Source: Sphingomonas immobilis
GTDB taxonomy: Bacteria; Pseudomonadota; Alphaproteobacteria; Sphingomonadales; Sphingomonadaceae
Reading direction: 5' to 3'
NCBI RefSeq assembly: GCF_030580995.1
Contig: NZ_JAUQSZ010000001.1
Coordinates: forward strand, 538,036 to 602,035
DNA length: 64,000 nucleotides
The translations under genes were made by a program, and so were the position numbers. Positions 41,222 to 51,064 of this stretch are shown one piece after another (the first letter of the stretch is position 1; every line of letters begins with the position of its first letter). The notes under the pieces are model-generated. The model saw only the letters and a list, made by a program, of their open reading frames with translations. It had not been told where the DNA came from and made no database searches.

Positions 41222-42194
41222 GCCATCCGAACGCGGGGCCGCGCTGCTCACGGTGCTGCTGCTGGTCGCGGTGATCGCGGTGCTGGCGGCGACGGCGCTG
41301 GAGCGATTGCGGATCGCGACGAAGATCGGCGGCAATGCGATCGCGCTCGATCAGGCGCGCGCGGCGGCGATCGCGACGGAGGCGCTGGCGACGATCAAGG
41401 TCAGCGACCTGCTCCGCAAGAGCCCCGACCGGGTCTCGTTGGTGGGCGACTGGAGCGGGACGCCGTTCGCGCTGCCGGTGCCGGGCGGCATCGCCACCGC
41501 GCGCATCGTCGACGGCGGGAATTGCTTCAATCTCAACGGCCTGGTGCTGAAGGCGGGCGACGGCGTCTATACCGCCAATCCGGCAGCGATGGAGCGTTTC
41601 GCCAAGCTGATCCGCGTGATCGGCGCGCCCGCGCGATCCCCCGAAGCGATCGCGGCGGCGACGGCCGACTGGATCGACACCGACACCGAGGTGCAGCCGA
41701 ACGGCGCGGAGGACAGCGATTATGCCGGCCTCGCCGTGCCGTATCGCACCCCCAACATGCTGATGACCGACGTCAGCGAACTGCGCGCGGTGAAGGGCGT
41801 GACGCCCGAACTCTACGCCAAGCTGCGGCCGTGGATCTGCGCGTTGCCGATGGCGTTGCAATCGAAGGTCAACGTCAACACCCTGCGGCCCGAACAGGCG
41901 CCGTTGCTGGCGATCCTGACGCCGGGCGCACCCAATGTCGCGGCGATGCAGCGGGCGCTGCTCGGGCGGCCGGCGCTGGGATACGATACGGTCGAGAAAT
42001 TCTGGGCGTCGTCGGCGCTGGGCGGGATCGGCGACACCGGCAGCGCATCGACCGATTCGTCGGTGACGAGCAAATGGTTCGCGCTGCGCGTCGATGTGCG
42101 GCTGAAAGACGGCGAACTGGAGCAAAATGGGCTGATCGACGCTTCCGCGCTTCCCGCGCGGCTCGTCTCGCGGCAATGGGGCGAGGCAACATGA
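41211..42194 (+). CDS. gspK: Minor pseudopilin GspK
   Basis: 327 residues, the largest minor pseudopilin, capping the tip. The N-terminus ERGAALLTVLLLVAVIAVLA is typical of GspK, with a substituted residue at +5. The SAM-like domain and the two-subdomain body follow (NCFNLNGLVLKAGDGVYTAN, ATADWIDTDTEVQPNGAEDS, LYAKLRPWICALPMALQSKV). ATG 41211 overlaps the gspJ stop; a second ATG two codons earlier (41205) is possible. Confidence 0.88.
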   Translation: MPGKPSERGAALLTVLLLVAVIAVLAATALERLRIATKIGGNAIALDQARAAAIATEALATIKVSDLLRKSPDRVSLVGDWSGTPFALPVPGGIATARIVDGGNCFNLNGLVLKAGDGVYTANPAAMERFAKLIRVIGAPARSPEAIAAATADWIDTDTEVQPNGAEDSDYAGLAVPYRTPNMLMTDVSELRAVKGVTPELYAKLRPWICALPMALQSKVNVNTLRPEQAPLLAILTPGAPNVAAMQRALLGRPALGYDTVEKFWASSALGGIGDTGSASTDSSVTSKWFALRVDVRLKDGELEQNGLIDASALPARLVSRQWGEAT

Positions 42195-43288
42195 GCGAGA
42201 CTCTCGTCCTTTTCCTGCCCGGCGCCGATGCGTCCTGGCGCTGGCTGCGCATCGCGGGCGACGCCGTGACGGCGCGCGGCGAGGGTTTTCCGCCGGCGCC
42301 GGAGGGCGATGCGCCGCCGCCGGTCGCGGTGGTGCCCGGCGATGCGGTGACGTTGCACTGGGCGGAGCTGCCCGATCGCTCGACCGCGCAATCGGTGACG
42401 GCGGCGCGCATCCTCGCCGCCGATGCCAGCGCCTCGCCGATCGCCGACCTGCACGTCGCGGTCGGGCGCGAGGCGGACGGGAGCGAGCGGCCGATCGGCG
42501 TGGTGGAGCTGGCGCAGATGCGTGGCTGGCTGGCGGCGCTGGCAGAGAACAATGTCGATCCGGCGATGTTGCTGCCCGCGCCGATGCTGTTGCCGCGCCC
42601 CGACCAGGGTTTCGTTTCGGCCGATCTCGGCGGCGAGACGGTCGTGCGCGGGACGGCGAGCGGCTTTGCCGATGAGGCGGGGCTGACCGAGATCGTCACC
42701 GAAGGTGTCACGCCGACGGCGCTGCCGCGCGAGGCGCTGGAGGCGGCGATCGTGGCGGCGGTGACGTCGCCGGTGCTCGATCTGCGGCAGGGGCCGTTCG
42801 CGCGAAAGAGCCGGTTCGCGATCGACTGGGCGCTGGTGCGGCGGCTGGCGTGGCTGGCGCTGGCGGTGCTGGGCGTGACGGTGACGATCGCGGTGGTGCA
42901 GATCGCGCGGTACAATTTCGCCGCCGCCGATCTGGAGCAACAGGCCGATCTGGCCGCGCGCGCCGGGTTGCCGAAGGGCGAGACGGTGAACGATGCCGAC
43001 CGCCAGCTCGACGAACGGCTGGCGCGGCTGCGGGGGCCAGGGCTCGGGTTCAGCCGCACCGCCGCGACGGTGTTCGCTGCCGTGCGCGCGGTGCCGGGGG
43101 CGGAGGTGACGAGCCTCGACTTCGATCCGCACGGCAGCTTGCGCATCGGCATCGCGACCGAGGGGCAGGGCGCCGCCGTCGATCTCCAGCAGCGGCTGCG
43201 CGCGGCGGGCCTGTCGGTCGATCCCGGCGCGGCGCTGGCGGTGACGGGCACGCGCGTGACGGGGGTGCTGACGGTGAAGCAGCCATGA
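42191..43288 (+). CDS. gspL: Type II secretion system protein GspL
   Basis: 365 residues. N-terminal actin-like cytoplasmic domain (about 1-210; ETLVLFLPGADASWRWLRIA, ILAADASASPIADLHVAVGR), one membrane helix (LAWLALAVLGVTVTIAVVQI, about 222-241), and a periplasmic ferredoxin-like domain at the C-terminus. It recruits GspE to the membrane. ATGA overlap with gspK and gspM. Confidence 0.88.
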   Translation: MSETLVLFLPGADASWRWLRIAGDAVTARGEGFPPAPEGDAPPPVAVVPGDAVTLHWAELPDRSTAQSVTAARILAADASASPIADLHVAVGREADGSERPIGVVELAQMRGWLAALAENNVDPAMLLPAPMLLPRPDQGFVSADLGGETVVRGTASGFADEAGLTEIVTEGVTPTALPREALEAAIVAAVTSPVLDLRQGPFARKSRFAIDWALVRRLAWLALAVLGVTVTIAVVQIARYNFAAADLEQQADLAARAGLPKGETVNDADRQLDERLARLRGPGLGFSRTAATVFAAVRAVPGAEVTSLDFDPHGSLRIGIATEGQGAAVDLQQRLRAAGLSVDPGAALAVTGTRVTGVLTVKQP

Positions 43289-43761
43289 TCGAGACCTTCA
43301 AGAGCTGGTTCGAGGAGCGTTCGCCGCGCGAGAAGCAATTGCTGGTGGCGATGGCGGGGCTCTTCGTGGTGACGATTCTGTGGCTGCTGTACCTGCCGCT
43401 GACCGATGCGCTGTCCTCGGCGCGGGCGCGGCATGCCGATGCGGTGATCCGTTACGGCGAGACCAAGGCGCGCGTCCGCCAGGTCGAGCTGCTCGGCAAG
43501 GCGAAGGTGCCGGGTTTGAGCGGGCCGCTCGACACCGTGATCCGCGACCGTGCGAGCGAGGCGGGGTTCCAGCTGGCGTCTGTAGAGCCCGCGCCGGGCG
43601 GCGGCGTGGCGATCGCCATCACATCGGCCAAGCCCGCCGCGCTGCTGACGTGGATCGCCGGGCTGGAGGGGGGCGGCATCCTCGTCGACCAGCTCACGGC
43701 GAGCGACAACGGCAACAAGACGGTGTCGGTGCGCATGACGCTGAAGGCGGCGGCGCGATGA
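43285..43761 (+). CDS. gspM: Type II secretion system protein GspM
   Basis: 158 residues. Short cytoplasmic start FKSWFEERSPREKQLLVAMA, membrane helix (AGLFVVTILWLLYLPL, about 25-40) and a ferredoxin-like periplasmic domain ending GNKTVSVRMTLKAAA. The arrangement and place after gspL identify it; sequence conservation in this family is low. ATGA overlaps on both sides. Confidence 0.85.
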   Translation: MIETFKSWFEERSPREKQLLVAMAGLFVVTILWLLYLPLTDALSSARARHADAVIRYGETKARVRQVELLGKAKVPGLSGPLDTVIRDRASEAGFQLASVEPAPGGGVAIAITSAKPAALLTWIAGLEGGGILVDQLTASDNGNKTVSVRMTLKAAAR

Positions 43762-44477
43762 TCCGGCTGAGCGCGAGCCCGCTGACGATCTTCGGCGCGG
43801 TGTTCGTCGTCGCACTCATCGTGCTGCTGCCGATGCGACTCGTGCTTGGCGCGCTCGGCGTGGGCGAGCAGGGGCTGACGGCGCGCGAAGTGAGCGGTGC
43901 CGTATGGTGCGGATCGGTGCGCGAGGCGCAGGTCGGGCGAATCGCGCTGGGCGATCTCGACGTCGCGCTGTCGCCGCTGCCGCTGCTGACCGGGCGCGCG
44001 CGCATCGGGCTGGCGGGGCAGGCGGGCGACATGGGCCGCAGCCTGCACGGCGCGATCGAGACGAGTCGCCACGCGATCGGCATCGACAAGATGACGGCGA
44101 CGCTGCCTGCCGGGAACATCTTCGCGCCGGTGCCGATCTCCGCACTCGACCTGACCGAGGTCGATCTTCGTTTCGAGGGGGGCAATTGCAGGACGGCGAG
44201 CGGGCGGGTGAAGGCGACGCTGTCGGGCGACATTGCCGGGATCAGCCTGGGGCAGGGCCTGTCGGGCGAGGCGCGCTGCGATGCCGGCGCGCTGCTGCTG
44301 CCGCTCGCCAGCCAGGCGGGGACCGAACGCGCGACGGTGCGCGTGTGGCAGGACGGGCATTTCCGTGCCGATCTTTCCGTCCAGCCGACCGATCCGGCGG
44401 CGGCGGACCGGCTGCGGCTGGCGGGATTCCAGTCGGGGCCGGGGGGCTGGTCGCTGCCGATCGAGGGGAAGCTGTGA
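43758..44477 (+). CDS. gspN: Type II secretion system protein GspN
   Basis: 239 residues, last gene of the operon. One N-terminal membrane helix (LTIFGAVFVVALIVLLPMRL, about 9-28) and a periplasmic beta-rich body with the GspN-like AREVSGAVWCGSVREAQVGR and LALGDLDVALSPLPLLTGRA-type pattern (here RIALGDLDVALSPLPLLTG). GspN is optional in T2SS and its role is not settled. Two cysteines (in WCGS and NCRTAS) could form a disulphide. Confidence 0.8.
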   Translation: MIRLSASPLTIFGAVFVVALIVLLPMRLVLGALGVGEQGLTAREVSGAVWCGSVREAQVGRIALGDLDVALSPLPLLTGRARIGLAGQAGDMGRSLHGAIETSRHAIGIDKMTATLPAGNIFAPVPISALDLTEVDLRFEGGNCRTASGRVKATLSGDIAGISLGQGLSGEARCDAGALLLPLASQAGTERATVRVWQDGHFRADLSVQPTDPAAADRLRLAGFQSGPGGWSLPIEGKL

Positions 44478-44496
44478 TTTTGGTGCGCTGATATTC

Positions 44497-44525
44497 TTGA
44501 CGCATCGGCCTCCCTCCCGCTAGAG
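44497..44525 (+). promoter_or_regulatory. Promoter of tRNA-His
   Basis: TTGACG (44497-44502), 17-base spacer, CTAGAG (44520-44525), 13 bases before the tRNA. Confidence 0.6.
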
Positions 44526-44538
44526 GCCCGCGTTCTGC

Positions 44539-44616
44539 GGCGATCGTAGTTCAATTGGTTAGAGCGTCGGCTTGTGATGCCGGATGTTGCGGGTTCAAGT
44601 CCCGTCGGTCGCCCCA
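44539..44616 (+). tRNA. tRNA-His (anticodon GUG)
   Basis: The encoded extra G at 44539 pairs with discriminator C at 44613, the tRNA-His identity element. T arm GCGGG-TTCAAGT-CCCGT; anticodon loop TTGTGAT gives GTG; CCA encoded at 44614-44616. Single tRNA-His gene in the window. Confidence 0.97.
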
Positions 44617-44638
44617 TTTTCCCCCAAGGATATCAGCC

Positions 44639-45688
44639 GTGCCGAACAGCTGGGGCTTCCCCGATTTCGATGATCATGAGGGCGTGCATCTCTTCACCGA
44701 TGCGGCATCGGGGCTGAGCGCGATCATCGCGGTGCATTCCACGCACCTCGGGCCGGCGGCGGGTGGCGTGCGCTTCTGGCGCTATGCCGACAGCGATGCG
44801 GCGATCACCGACGCGCTGCGGCTGTCGCGCGGCATGAGCTTCAAGAACGCGATGGCGGGGCTGCCGATGGGCGGCGGCAAGGGCGTGATCCTGGCGCCTG
44901 CCGACCGGATCAAGACGCCGGAGCTGCTGCAGGCGTTCGGCCGCGCGATCGAGTCGCTCGGCGGGCGCTACGTGACGGCGGAGGACGTCGGCATGAGCGA
45001 CGCCGATATGGTGACGATCGCGGGCACGACGCGCCACGTCTCCGGCCTGCCGGTGGCGGCGGGCAGCGCGGGCGGCGATCCGGGGCCGTCGACGGCGATG
45101 GGTGTGTACCTCGGCGTGAAGGCGGCGGCGCGGCGCGGGCTGGGCGCGGGCGACATGAAGGGTGTGCATGTCGCGATCCAGGGGGTCGGCAGCGTCGGCG
45201 GGGGCCTTGCGCGGTTGCTGGCGGCGGACGGCGCGCGGCTGACGCTGGCGGACGTGGACGCGGCGCGCGCCGCCGCGCTGGCGGCGGAATTGGGCGCGGA
45301 GACGGTGGTGGCGGATGCGATCCTCGGCATCGAGGCCGATATCGTCAGCCCCAATGCGCTCGGCGCGATCCTGACCGAGGCGTCGATCGGCGCGCTCAAG
45401 ACCACGGTCGTCGCGGGCGGCGCGAACAACCAGCTTGCACGCCGTGAGGACGGTGCGCGGTTGCGGGACCGGGGCATCCTCTACGCGCCGGATTACGTCA
45501 TCAACGCGGGCGGCATCATCAACGTCGCGCTCGAATATCTCGGGCAGGGCAGCCGTGCCGAGGTCGAGGCGCGGATCGCCAAGATCCCCGAGCGGCTGGC
45601 CGAGGTGTGGGACGAGAGCGCGCGCACCGGCGCACCGGCTTCGGACGTGGCAGACACGATCGCCAAGCGCCTGATCGGGCGCGGATAA
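44639..45688 (+). CDS. Glu/Leu/Phe/Val-type amino acid dehydrogenase
   Basis: NAD(P)-dependent oxidative deaminase of 349 residues, most like leucine/phenylalanine dehydrogenases by length. Substrate lysines lie in MSFKNAMAGLPMGGGKGVI; the Rossmann motif is IQGVGSVGGGLARLL; VVAGGANNQLA and YAPDYVINAGGIINVALEYL are family signatures. Likely role: reversible conversion of branched-chain amino acids to 2-oxo acids. GTG start at 44639 with AAGGA upstream; an earlier in-frame start would lie within tRNA-His. Confidence 0.92.
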   Translation: MPNSWGFPDFDDHEGVHLFTDAASGLSAIIAVHSTHLGPAAGGVRFWRYADSDAAITDALRLSRGMSFKNAMAGLPMGGGKGVILAPADRIKTPELLQAFGRAIESLGGRYVTAEDVGMSDADMVTIAGTTRHVSGLPVAAGSAGGDPGPSTAMGVYLGVKAAARRGLGAGDMKGVHVAIQGVGSVGGGLARLLAADGARLTLADVDAARAAALAAELGAETVVADAILGIEADIVSPNALGAILTEASIGALKTTVVAGGANNQLARREDGARLRDRGILYAPDYVINAGGIINVALEYLGQGSRAEVEARIAKIPERLAEVWDESARTGAPASDVADTIAKRLIGRG

Positions 45689-45697
45689 TCCCGAAAG

Positions 45698-45785
45698 CGG
45701 CAAGCGCTTGCCGGAAAACCGGCTAAACCTTGCCGGTTAATCGTCGTTCACCCCGTTACGCCGGGAGTGCTCACGGGGGGTGAGC
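45698..45785. promoter_or_regulatory. Nested palindromes upstream of flagellin
   Basis: Three structures: the perfect 16-base palindrome CGGCAAGCGCTTGCCG (45698-45713); AACCGGC...GCCGGTT (45717-45738) with an 8-base loop; and GCTCAC...GTGAGC (45769-45785) just before the flagellin ribosome site. The first two may end the dehydrogenase transcript or bind a regulator; the third could shape the flagellin leader. Confidence 0.45.
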
Positions 45786-45807
45786 GGGCGCACACGGGGT
45801 AGGATCA

Positions 45808-46671
45808 ATGACGGTTATCGGCACGAACATCGCCGCGCTGCGGGCCGCGAACGCCACGACGTCATCGAGCGCGATGATGCAGACGGCGCAGAACCGCCTC
45901 GCGACGGGCAAACGCATCAATTCGGCGGCGGACGACGCGGCCGGCCTCGCGATTTCCGCGACGATGACCTCGCAGATCCGCGGCATGGCCCAGGGCATCC
46001 GCAATTCGAACGACGGCATCAGCCTCGTCCAGACCGCCGACGGCGCGCTGGGCGAAGTGACCAACATGCTGCAGCGGATGCGCGAGCTGGAGATCCAGAA
46101 GCTCAACGGCACTTATGCCAGCGGAGACACCGCCAATATCGGCACCGAACAGGACGCGCTGTCCCAGCAAATCTATTCGATCCTCCAGAACACCAGTTTC
46201 AACGGCAAGACGCTGTTCGGCAAGCTCAACATGAGCCCGGTGGCGCCGACCGTCGTTTCGATCCAGAGCGGCGCCAACGCCAATGATACGATCAGCGTAT
46301 CGATCCCCGATCTGTTGGAGGCGAGTTGGGTCAACAACGCCATATCCGGCGTGGTCGACGTCAATAACGGCAACGTCTGGCCCGGCGACGGCACCTCGCC
46401 GCCGATGCTGACGCGCTACGACAATGCGGTCGCGCAGATTTCGGGCGTGCGCGCGACGCTGGGTGCGGCGCAGAACCGGCTGCAGTCGGCGATCAACACG
46501 ATGACCGCCACCGCCACCAACCTGACCGACGCGCGCAGCCGGATCGAGGATGCCGATTTCGCAGCGGAGACGACCAGCCTCGCCAAGGCGCAGATCCTGT
46601 CGCAGGCATCGACGGCGATGCTGGCGCAGGCGAACCAGAGCCAGCAGAGCGTGTTGAAGCTGCTGAACTGA
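45808..46671 (+). CDS. fliC: Flagellin
   Basis: Filament protein of 287 residues. Conserved D0/D1 ends: N-terminal [61 protein letters not shown]-terminal [40 protein letters not shown] and the final SVLKLLN. The variable centre is short. AGGA precedes the ATG. No other flagellar structural gene is in the window, so it is separated from the main cluster or is one of several flagellins. Confidence 0.95.
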   Translation: MTVIGTNIAALRAANATTSSSAMMQTAQNRLATGKRINSAADDAAGLAISATMTSQIRGMAQGIRNSNDGISLVQTADGALGEVTNMLQRMRELEIQKLNGTYASGDTANIGTEQDALSQQIYSILQNTSFNGKTLFGKLNMSPVAPTVVSIQSGANANDTISVSIPDLLEASWVNNAISGVVDVNNGNVWPGDGTSPPMLTRYDNAVAQISGVRATLGAAQNRLQSAINTMTATATNLTDARSRIEDADFAAETTSLAKAQILSQASTAMLAQANQSQQSVLKLLN

Positions 46672-46793
46672 CGCCTATTCGCGCGATGCAGATAGGGTCC
46701 GCCCGCCGCTGCGCTGCATCGCAGCAATAAGCGTTGTTCGTTCGCTCCGTGCGTGGCAGGTTGCTGCGGACGGAATGGCGGGCGGAGAGCGAC

Positions 46794-47909
46794 GTGACGA
46801 GCGATCTGATCCAAGAGGCTGAACGTCAACGCAAATTCTACACGCTCGACGGGCTGCGCGGGGTCGCGGCGATCGCCGTGGCGATGTTCCATTTCGCGCC
46901 GCTGGTCGCGCCGGTCATGCTGGGCAGCTCGTATCTGGCGGTCGACCTGTTCTTCCTGATGAGCGGTTTCGTTATCGCCTATTCCTACGAACGCAAATTC
47001 GCGAGCGGAATGGGCGTGGGCAAGTTCATGTTGGTGCGCGTGATCCGGCTGTACCCGATGTATATCCTCGGCACCGCGATCTTCGCGCTGCCGATCGCGG
47101 CGGCGCTGCTGATGCGCAAGGATCTGGTGTGGACGGTCGGCGGCTTCTCCACCGCGATGGCATCGGCGCTGCTGATGCTGCCGTCGCCGCCGATTCCGGG
47201 CAAGAGCCTGACTTTGTTCGTGCTCAACCCGCCGGCCTGGTCGCTGTTCTACGAATTGTTGAGCAACCTTCTGTTCGCCGCGATCTTTCCGGTGCTGAGC
47301 GACCGGATCGTCAAGCTGCTGATCGCGGTTTCGGCGCTGGGCCTCGTCGCGTCGGCGTTCGCGTTCGGCAATCTGGAAGGCGGCGCGCACTGGAACGATT
47401 TCGTCGTCGGCTTCGCACGCGTGGGCTTCTCGTTCTTCCTCGGCGTGTTGCTGTGCCGTCTGCACCGGCTGAAGCGTCTGCCGGCGTGGCGCGTGCCGCC
47501 GGTGATGATCCTGATCGCGAGCGTGGCCGTGCTGAGCATATCCGTCAGCGCGGGCGCGCGGCCGTTCTTCGATCTCTTCGCCGTGATCGCGCTGTTCCCG
47601 CTGCTGGTGATTGCCGCGCTGGCGAACGAGCCGAAGGCCAATATCCGCGCCTATACGGTGCCGGGCCTGATCTCCTATCCGCTCTACACCATTCACATGC
47701 CGGCACTGGCGCTGGTGACGGGCGTGATGGCGAAGTTCACCGGCGGGCGTGTCGAGCAGTTCGCGCCGGCGATCGGCATCGCGTTGATCGTCGTGCTGGC
47801 GCTCGCCGCGTGGGGGCTGGCGCAGACCTACGACGTGGCGGCGCGCAAGATGCTGACACGCCTGACCGCGCGTTTCGGCAGCGGCCTGAAGGCGCACAGC
47901 GCGCCCTGA
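46794..47909 (+). CDS. Acyltransferase 3 family membrane protein
   Basis: 371 residues of the OafA/NodX-type acyltransferase-3 family, which acylate sugars of lipopolysaccharide, exopolysaccharide or peptidoglycan. The catalytic-region His is in [20 protein letters not shown]; ten or so membrane helices follow (for example [39 protein letters not shown] [20 protein letters not shown]). GTG at 46794 has GGAGA at good spacing. It follows flagellin; whether it has any role in flagellin modification is unknown. Confidence 0.88.
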   Translation: MTSDLIQEAERQRKFYTLDGLRGVAAIAVAMFHFAPLVAPVMLGSSYLAVDLFFLMSGFVIAYSYERKFASGMGVGKFMLVRVIRLYPMYILGTAIFALPIAAALLMRKDLVWTVGGFSTAMASALLMLPSPPIPGKSLTLFVLNPPAWSLFYELLSNLLFAAIFPVLSDRIVKLLIAVSALGLVASAFAFGNLEGGAHWNDFVVGFARVGFSFFLGVLLCRLHRLKRLPAWRVPPVMILIASVAVLSISVSAGARPFFDLFAVIALFPLLVIAALANEPKANIRAYTVPGLISYPLYTIHMPALALVTGVMAKFTGGRVEQFAPAIGIALIVVLALAAWGLAQTYDVAARKMLTRLTARFGSGLKAHSAP

Positions 47910-47916
47910 CGGCGTC

Positions 47917-48441
47917 TCAACGCTCCATGAGGCGCGGCATCAGTTCCACGAAGTTGCAGGGCTTGTGGCGGCTGTCGAGTTGCTGGGCGAGGATGCCGTC
48001 CCAGCCGTCCTTCACCGCGCCGGTCGAGCCGGGCAGCGCGAAAATATACGTGCCGCGCGTCACGCAGGCGCAGGCGCGCGATTGTACCGTCGAGGTGCCG
48101 ATCGTCTGGAAGCTGAGCCAGCGGAAGAGTTCGCCGAAGCCGGGGATCATCTTGTCGGCGACGCGCTCGATCGCCTCGGGCGTAACATCGCGGCCGGTGA
48201 CGCCGGTGCCGCCGGTGGTGATGATGCAATCGACCTGGGGATCGTCGATCAGCGCATGGAGGCGGGCGACGATGTGATCGGCATCGTCGGGCACGATCCC
48301 GCGGTCGGCGAGGAGGTGGCCGGCGTCGGTCAGGCGCTGGGCGAGGAGATCGCCCGAACGGTCGTCGGCGAAGGTGCGGGTGTCGGAGATGGTGAGGACG
48401 GCGATCCTGACGGGCAGGAAGCCGTCGCCCTCAGCGGGCAC
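47917..48441 (-). CDS. moaB: Molybdenum cofactor biosynthesis protein MoaB
   Basis: 174 residues of the MogA/MoaB family, which adenylylate molybdopterin. Motifs: [60 protein letters not shown], and [20 protein letters not shown]. The start overlaps the lytic transglycosylase stop by 11 bases, so they are co-transcribed without an obvious functional link. Confidence 0.92.
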   Translation of the reverse strand: MPAEGDGFLPVRIAVLTISDTRTFADDRSGDLLAQRLTDAGHLLADRGIVPDDADHIVARLHALIDDPQVDCIITTGGTGVTGRDVTPEAIERVADKMIPGFGELFRWLSFQTIGTSTVQSRACACVTRGTYIFALPGSTGAVKDGWDGILAQQLDSRHKPCNFVELMPRLMER

Positions 48442-50206
48442 TGGCGATCGCGACCGGGTTCGCCCCCGAGGAGGTGAGGCGCACGGCGGGTTCGCCCTTC
48501 ATGCCGGGGAAGCGCGGCCAGAGGCCCTGCGCGAGCGCGGCGCGGCTGGGCGATGCCTTCTTGCCGGTCTGGCCCTCATAGACCCAGTAGTTGCGCAGCA
48601 CGGTCGTGACGTAACCGCGCGTTTCCCAATAGGGGATCGATTCGATGTAGAGCAAAGGATCGCCACCGTCGCGCGCCTGCGCGTTCCACAGGCTGACCGG
48701 CAGCGGCCCGGCGTTATAGGCGGCGATGACCTTGGGCAGCAGGCCGCCGGTGCAGGGCTGGTCGCGGAGCTGTTCGAGATAGGATTGGCCGACTTCCATG
48801 TTGGTGCCGGGGTTGCTGAGCGCGGTGCGATCGAAGCTGCGGCCCTGCTTGCGGGCGATATCCATCGCGGCGGCGGGCATCACCTGCATCACGCCGTAGG
48901 CGCCGGCCTTGCTGACGATGGTGGTGCGGAAGCGCGATTCCTGGAGGGCGTGAGCGTAGACCAGCGCCTTGTCGACGCGCCAGCCGCCGTCGGGCGTCCA
49001 GTTCGGCGCGGGGAAGCGCGCCTCGACCGGCGGCTGCGCGCCGACGGGGCCGTTGTGCGAGAGCCAGACGAGCGTCGAGGGCAGGTTCATCGCGCCGGTG
49101 AGGCGGACGAGCGCGCTGTATTCGCCGGGATCGCCGATGCGCGCCTGCTGGCGGATCACCTCGTCGGCGAGGTCGCTTTCGCCGATTTCGACGAGGGCGG
49201 CGGCGACGCGGATGTTGGGGCGGCGCGACAGCGTCTGCCAGTCGGCGGCGACGGAGACGTTGGCATGCTGTTCGAGCGGATCGCGGATGCCGAGCGTCTG
49301 GCGCGCGAGCAGGCCGTAGAAGGTTTCGCGGTATTGCGCGGCGGTCTTGAGATGGCCCTCGATCTTGTCGGGACGGCCCGAGGCGAGATCGGCGCGCGAG
49401 GCCCAGTAGAGTGCTGCCGAGCGCAGATCGATATCGGCGGCGCGCGCGGCGACGGTCTCGAATTCCGCGCCGGCGGCGGCATAGTCGCGCTGACGCCAGG
49501 CGGCGAGCGCCTGCACCCAATGGCCCTGCACGGCCCAGTCGCCGTAGCCGGTGGCGGCCTTCGCGCCCATCGTGCGGGCGTTGGTGTCGTCGCCGGCGAG
49601 GAAATACATCCAGGCAACTTTCTGCTGCCATTCGGTCAGCGCGTCGCTGGAGAGGCCGAAGGTCGAATCGAGCAAAGCCTGCGCGGAGACGCCGTCATCG
49701 GCCTTCACGAAAGGCTGCATGCGGATGGCGAGTTCGGCGGCGACCATGTCGCTCTTGATCGCCTTGGCGCGGATGCGCGCGGGTGCGCCGTCGATCCAGG
49801 TGAGCTTGCGCGCTTCGGGGAGCGGCGGCAGGCCGACGCCGCCGCGCGACGAGGCCATCGTGTAGATCTGCTGCGCCTGCGGCAGCTCAGGCGCTTCGGC
49901 GAGGAGCTGCATCAGCGGATCGAGATCGGCCTTGGGCGTGCCCTTGGCGGTGAGGAGCTCGGCCTTGGCGATGGCGTGCAGCGGGCCGGGCTTCATCGAG
50001 GCGAGCTGGAGCTGCGCGTCGAGCCATTTCTGCGCGCGGATGCTGGCGAAGACGGCGGCGTAGCCGGCGCGCTGTTCGGCATCGAGCTGCGACGGGATGA
50101 GGGGATTGATCGCGGGGGCGGTGCCGACGGGAATCGTCGGGGCGGCGGGTGCGGCGGTAGCGGCGACCGGGAGGAGTGCTGCCACGCAGGCGATCACATA
50201 TTTCAC
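48431..50206 (-). CDS. slt: Soluble lytic murein transglycosylase
   Basis: Periplasmic enzyme of 591 residues cleaving peptidoglycan glycan strands to 1,6-anhydro products. Signal peptide ([20 protein letters not shown] from GTG 50206); a long helical superhelix (about 40-430) as in Slt70; then the catalytic domain with the Glu in [20 protein letters not shown], followed by [17 protein letters not shown] and [14 protein letters not shown], and [14 protein letters not shown] start overlaps the upstream UDG-like gene stop by four bases; a longer reading is rejected. Confidence 0.93.
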   Translation of the reverse strand: MKYVIACVAALLPVAATAAPAAPTIPVGTAPAINPLIPSQLDAEQRAGYAAVFASIRAQKWLDAQLQLASMKPGPLHAIAKAELLTAKGTPKADLDPLMQLLAEAPELPQAQQIYTMASSRGGVGLPPLPEARKLTWIDGAPARIRAKAIKSDMVAAELAIRMQPFVKADDGVSAQALLDSTFGLSSDALTEWQQKVAWMYFLAGDDTNARTMGAKAATGYGDWAVQGHWVQALAAWRQRDYAAAGAEFETVAARAADIDLRSAALYWASRADLASGRPDKIEGHLKTAAQYRETFYGLLARQTLGIRDPLEQHANVSVAADWQTLSRRPNIRVAAALVEIGESDLADEVIRQQARIGDPGEYSALVRLTGAMNLPSTLVWLSHNGPVGAQPPVEARFPAPNWTPDGGWRVDKALVYAHALQESRFRTTIVSKAGAYGVMQVMPAAAMDIARKQGRSFDRTALSNPGTNMEVGQSYLEQLRDQPCTGGLLPKVIAAYNAGPLPVSLWNAQARDGGDPLLYIESIPYWETRGYVTTVLRNYWVYEGQTGKKASPSRAALAQGLWPRFPGMKGEPAVRLTSSGANPVAIASAR

Positions 50207-50949
50207 GAGCCCGAACCCCCAACGACCATCTGCAAGTCCTTCCACGCCTCGGCCTTCTGAGCCGGCCGCTCCAACAGGAGGCGGGGGTGGAAGCTCGCCA
50301 CCGCCTCGACGGCGACAGTCGTATTGCCCAAATCAAGGTTAACGAGGCGTAAAGATCCGCGCGCCCGCACAACGTCCGCCGCCAGCAGCGCACGGCTCGG
50401 CGCATTGCCCATCAGCAGCACGCGCTTCGGCGCGGCGAGCGCGACGTGGTGGCGTGCGATCCCGGCGAGGCGATCCTCGCTTTCGGGCGCGATCCGGCCG
50501 GCGAGCGGGCGGGCGGTGCAGACCGGGGCGATGTAGACGCTCTCGCGGCTGTGGCCGATCGCGGCGAGCATGCGATCGAACAGGCGGCCGGTGGCGCCGT
50601 CGAGCAGGCGCTCGTCCTCGCGGTCGGGCATGTCGACGAGGATCATCAGATCTGATGCGGGATCGCCCTGCGGCGCGAAGCGCGGGCCGTTCCAGCCCGC
50701 TTCCGGCGCATCGGGGCCGGCGCGCCACGCAAGAAACGCATCGAGCGTGGCGGGCAGGGGCGCGGCGACGGGCTCGGGCGCGGCGGCGGGCGACTGCGTG
50801 GCGGGCCGTTTCGCCTGCGGCGGCGGGGCGGGCGCGGCGAACCAGTCGCGCGGGGTTTCGTCGGCGAGGGTGTCGATTCCGGCGTCACGCCACCATTCGA
50901 GCGCGCTTGCGACCGTCGCTTCCCACGCAAAATTCTGGTCGGCCCCCAT
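50203..50949 (-). CDS. Uracil-DNA glycosylase superfamily protein, no Fe-S cysteines
   Basis: 248 residues. N-terminal Pro/Ala-rich linker (about 35-75), then a UDG-fold domain with a degenerate motif A (VDMPDREDERLLDGATGRLF instead of GEAPGxxED) and motif B near the C-terminus in ASFHPRLLLERP. Family 4 UDGs carry four cysteines for a 4Fe-4S cluster; only one Cys (IAPVCTARP) is here, so it may bind DNA or have altered activity. It may be a distinct UDG-like family common in sphingomonads. Coupled to slt by GTGA. Confidence 0.75.
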   Translation of the reverse strand: MGADQNFAWEATVASALEWWRDAGIDTLADETPRDWFAAPAPPPQAKRPATQSPAAAPEPVAAPLPATLDAFLAWRAGPDAPEAGWNGPRFAPQGDPASDLMILVDMPDREDERLLDGATGRLFDRMLAAIGHSRESVYIAPVCTARPLAGRIAPESEDRLAGIARHHVALAAPKRVLLMGNAPSRALLAADVVRARGSLRLVNLDLGNTTVAVEAVASFHPRLLLERPAQKAEAWKDLQMVVGGSGS

Positions 50950-51064
50950 GCCCGCCTTAGACTAGCATGTTGACGGCGCGGTCAATTCGCTGGCACGCGG
51001 GCAAGGACAAGACGTTGCTGGGGTGCGACGGCGTGTGACCTTCCCGCCCCTTATGGAGATTGAG

